Source of the DNA: Comamonadaceae bacterium
GTDB lineage: Bacteria; Pseudomonadota; Gammaproteobacteria; Burkholderiales; Burkholderiaceae_C
Direction: 5' to 3'
Length of the DNA stretch: 5,534 bases
Assembly (NCBI GenBank): GCA_027490555.1
Contig: JAIXXW010000168.1
Location: 1-5,534, forward strand
Of the stretch, positions 5,407 to 5,534 are shown piece by piece (positions within the stretch are counted from its first letter, which is position 1; every line of letters begins with the position of its first letter). The translations under genes and the position numbers were made by a program. The notes under the pieces were generated by a model that made no database searches, was not told where the DNA came from, and saw nothing but the letters and a program-made list of their open reading frames with translations.

Positions 5407-5534
5407 ATGTACACCTATACCGAATTTGACAAACAGTTCGTGCGTGCCCGCGCGGCCCAGCACCGTGACCAGCTCGAACGCTGGCAAGCGGGCCAGCTCA
5501 GCGATGAGCAGTTTCGCCCGCTGCGCCTGCAAAA
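5407..5534 (+). CDS. cysI: Nitrite/sulfite reductase hemoprotein, N-terminal fragment
   Basis: The first 42 residues of a protein that continues past the right edge. The fragment begins MYTYTEFDKQFVRARAAQ and continues through ERWQAGQLSDEQFRPLRLQ. I recognise this opening from memory as that of Comamonadaceae proteins annotated nitrite/sulfite reductase or CysI, siroheme and 4Fe-4S enzymes that reduce sulfite to sulfide in cysteine synthesis. The catalytic and cluster-binding parts lie outside the window, so the function rests on the N-terminus alone and a nitrite-reducing homologue is not excluded. The Shine-Dalgarno is poor (GAG about 11 bases before the ATG). It is divergent from rpsO, behind an AT-rich promoter-like region. 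Confidence 0.75.
   Translation, partial: MYTYTEFDKQFVRARAAQHRDQLERWQAGQLSDEQFRPLRLQ

Noticed and set aside
1..5534. Mobile elements, CRISPR arrays, toxin-antitoxin or defence genes
   Set aside because: No transposase, integrase, regularly spaced repeats, terminal inverted repeats or small paired genes were seen. The window is filled by conserved housekeeping genes.

Overview
This window is core housekeeping DNA from a high-GC Betaproteobacterium, most likely of the Comamonadaceae (Burkholderiales). The inference rests on protein sequence style, GC-rich third positions, the gene order rpsO-pnp-quinone oxidoreductase-tpiA-secG-tRNA-Leu, and the N-terminus of a divergent gene that I recognise from memory as a Comamonadaceae-type nitrite/sulfite reductase (cysI).

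Layout, read in the direction of transcription of the main block (minus strand, right to left). rpsO (ribosomal protein S15) has a perfect TATAAT -10 box about 110 bases ahead of its start and a strong intrinsic terminator after its stop. pnp (polynucleotide phosphorylase) follows, with a structured leader of about 157 bases. Then come a PIG3-type zinc-less NAD(P)H quinone oxidoreductase, tpiA (triosephosphate isomerase), secG (Sec translocon subunit) and tRNA-Leu(GAG), which runs off the left edge. The oxidoreductase and tpiA are tightly coupled, with a 1-base gap or 4-base overlap depending on the annotated starts. On the plus strand at the right edge, cysI begins at 5407 and is cut off by the window. 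The 345-base region between rpsO and cysI is a divergent control region with a sharply AT-rich island on the cysI side.

The block joins ribosome assembly (S15), RNA turnover (PNPase), central carbon metabolism (TPI), protein export (SecG) and a leucine tRNA. It is a conserved neighbourhood rather than one pathway. The right edge begins sulfur (or nitrite) assimilation.

I see no mobile element, CRISPR array, toxin-antitoxin pair, phage gene or other undescribed system. The signals worth a second look are RNA-level. They are a 21-pair hairpin in the pnp leader, a 9-bp inverted repeat that would fold over the pnp ribosome binding site, an intercistronic hairpin after pnp, and a structured rpsO leader. 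A 1051-codon open frame antisense to pnp and the oxidoreductase is explained by codon register and is rejected.
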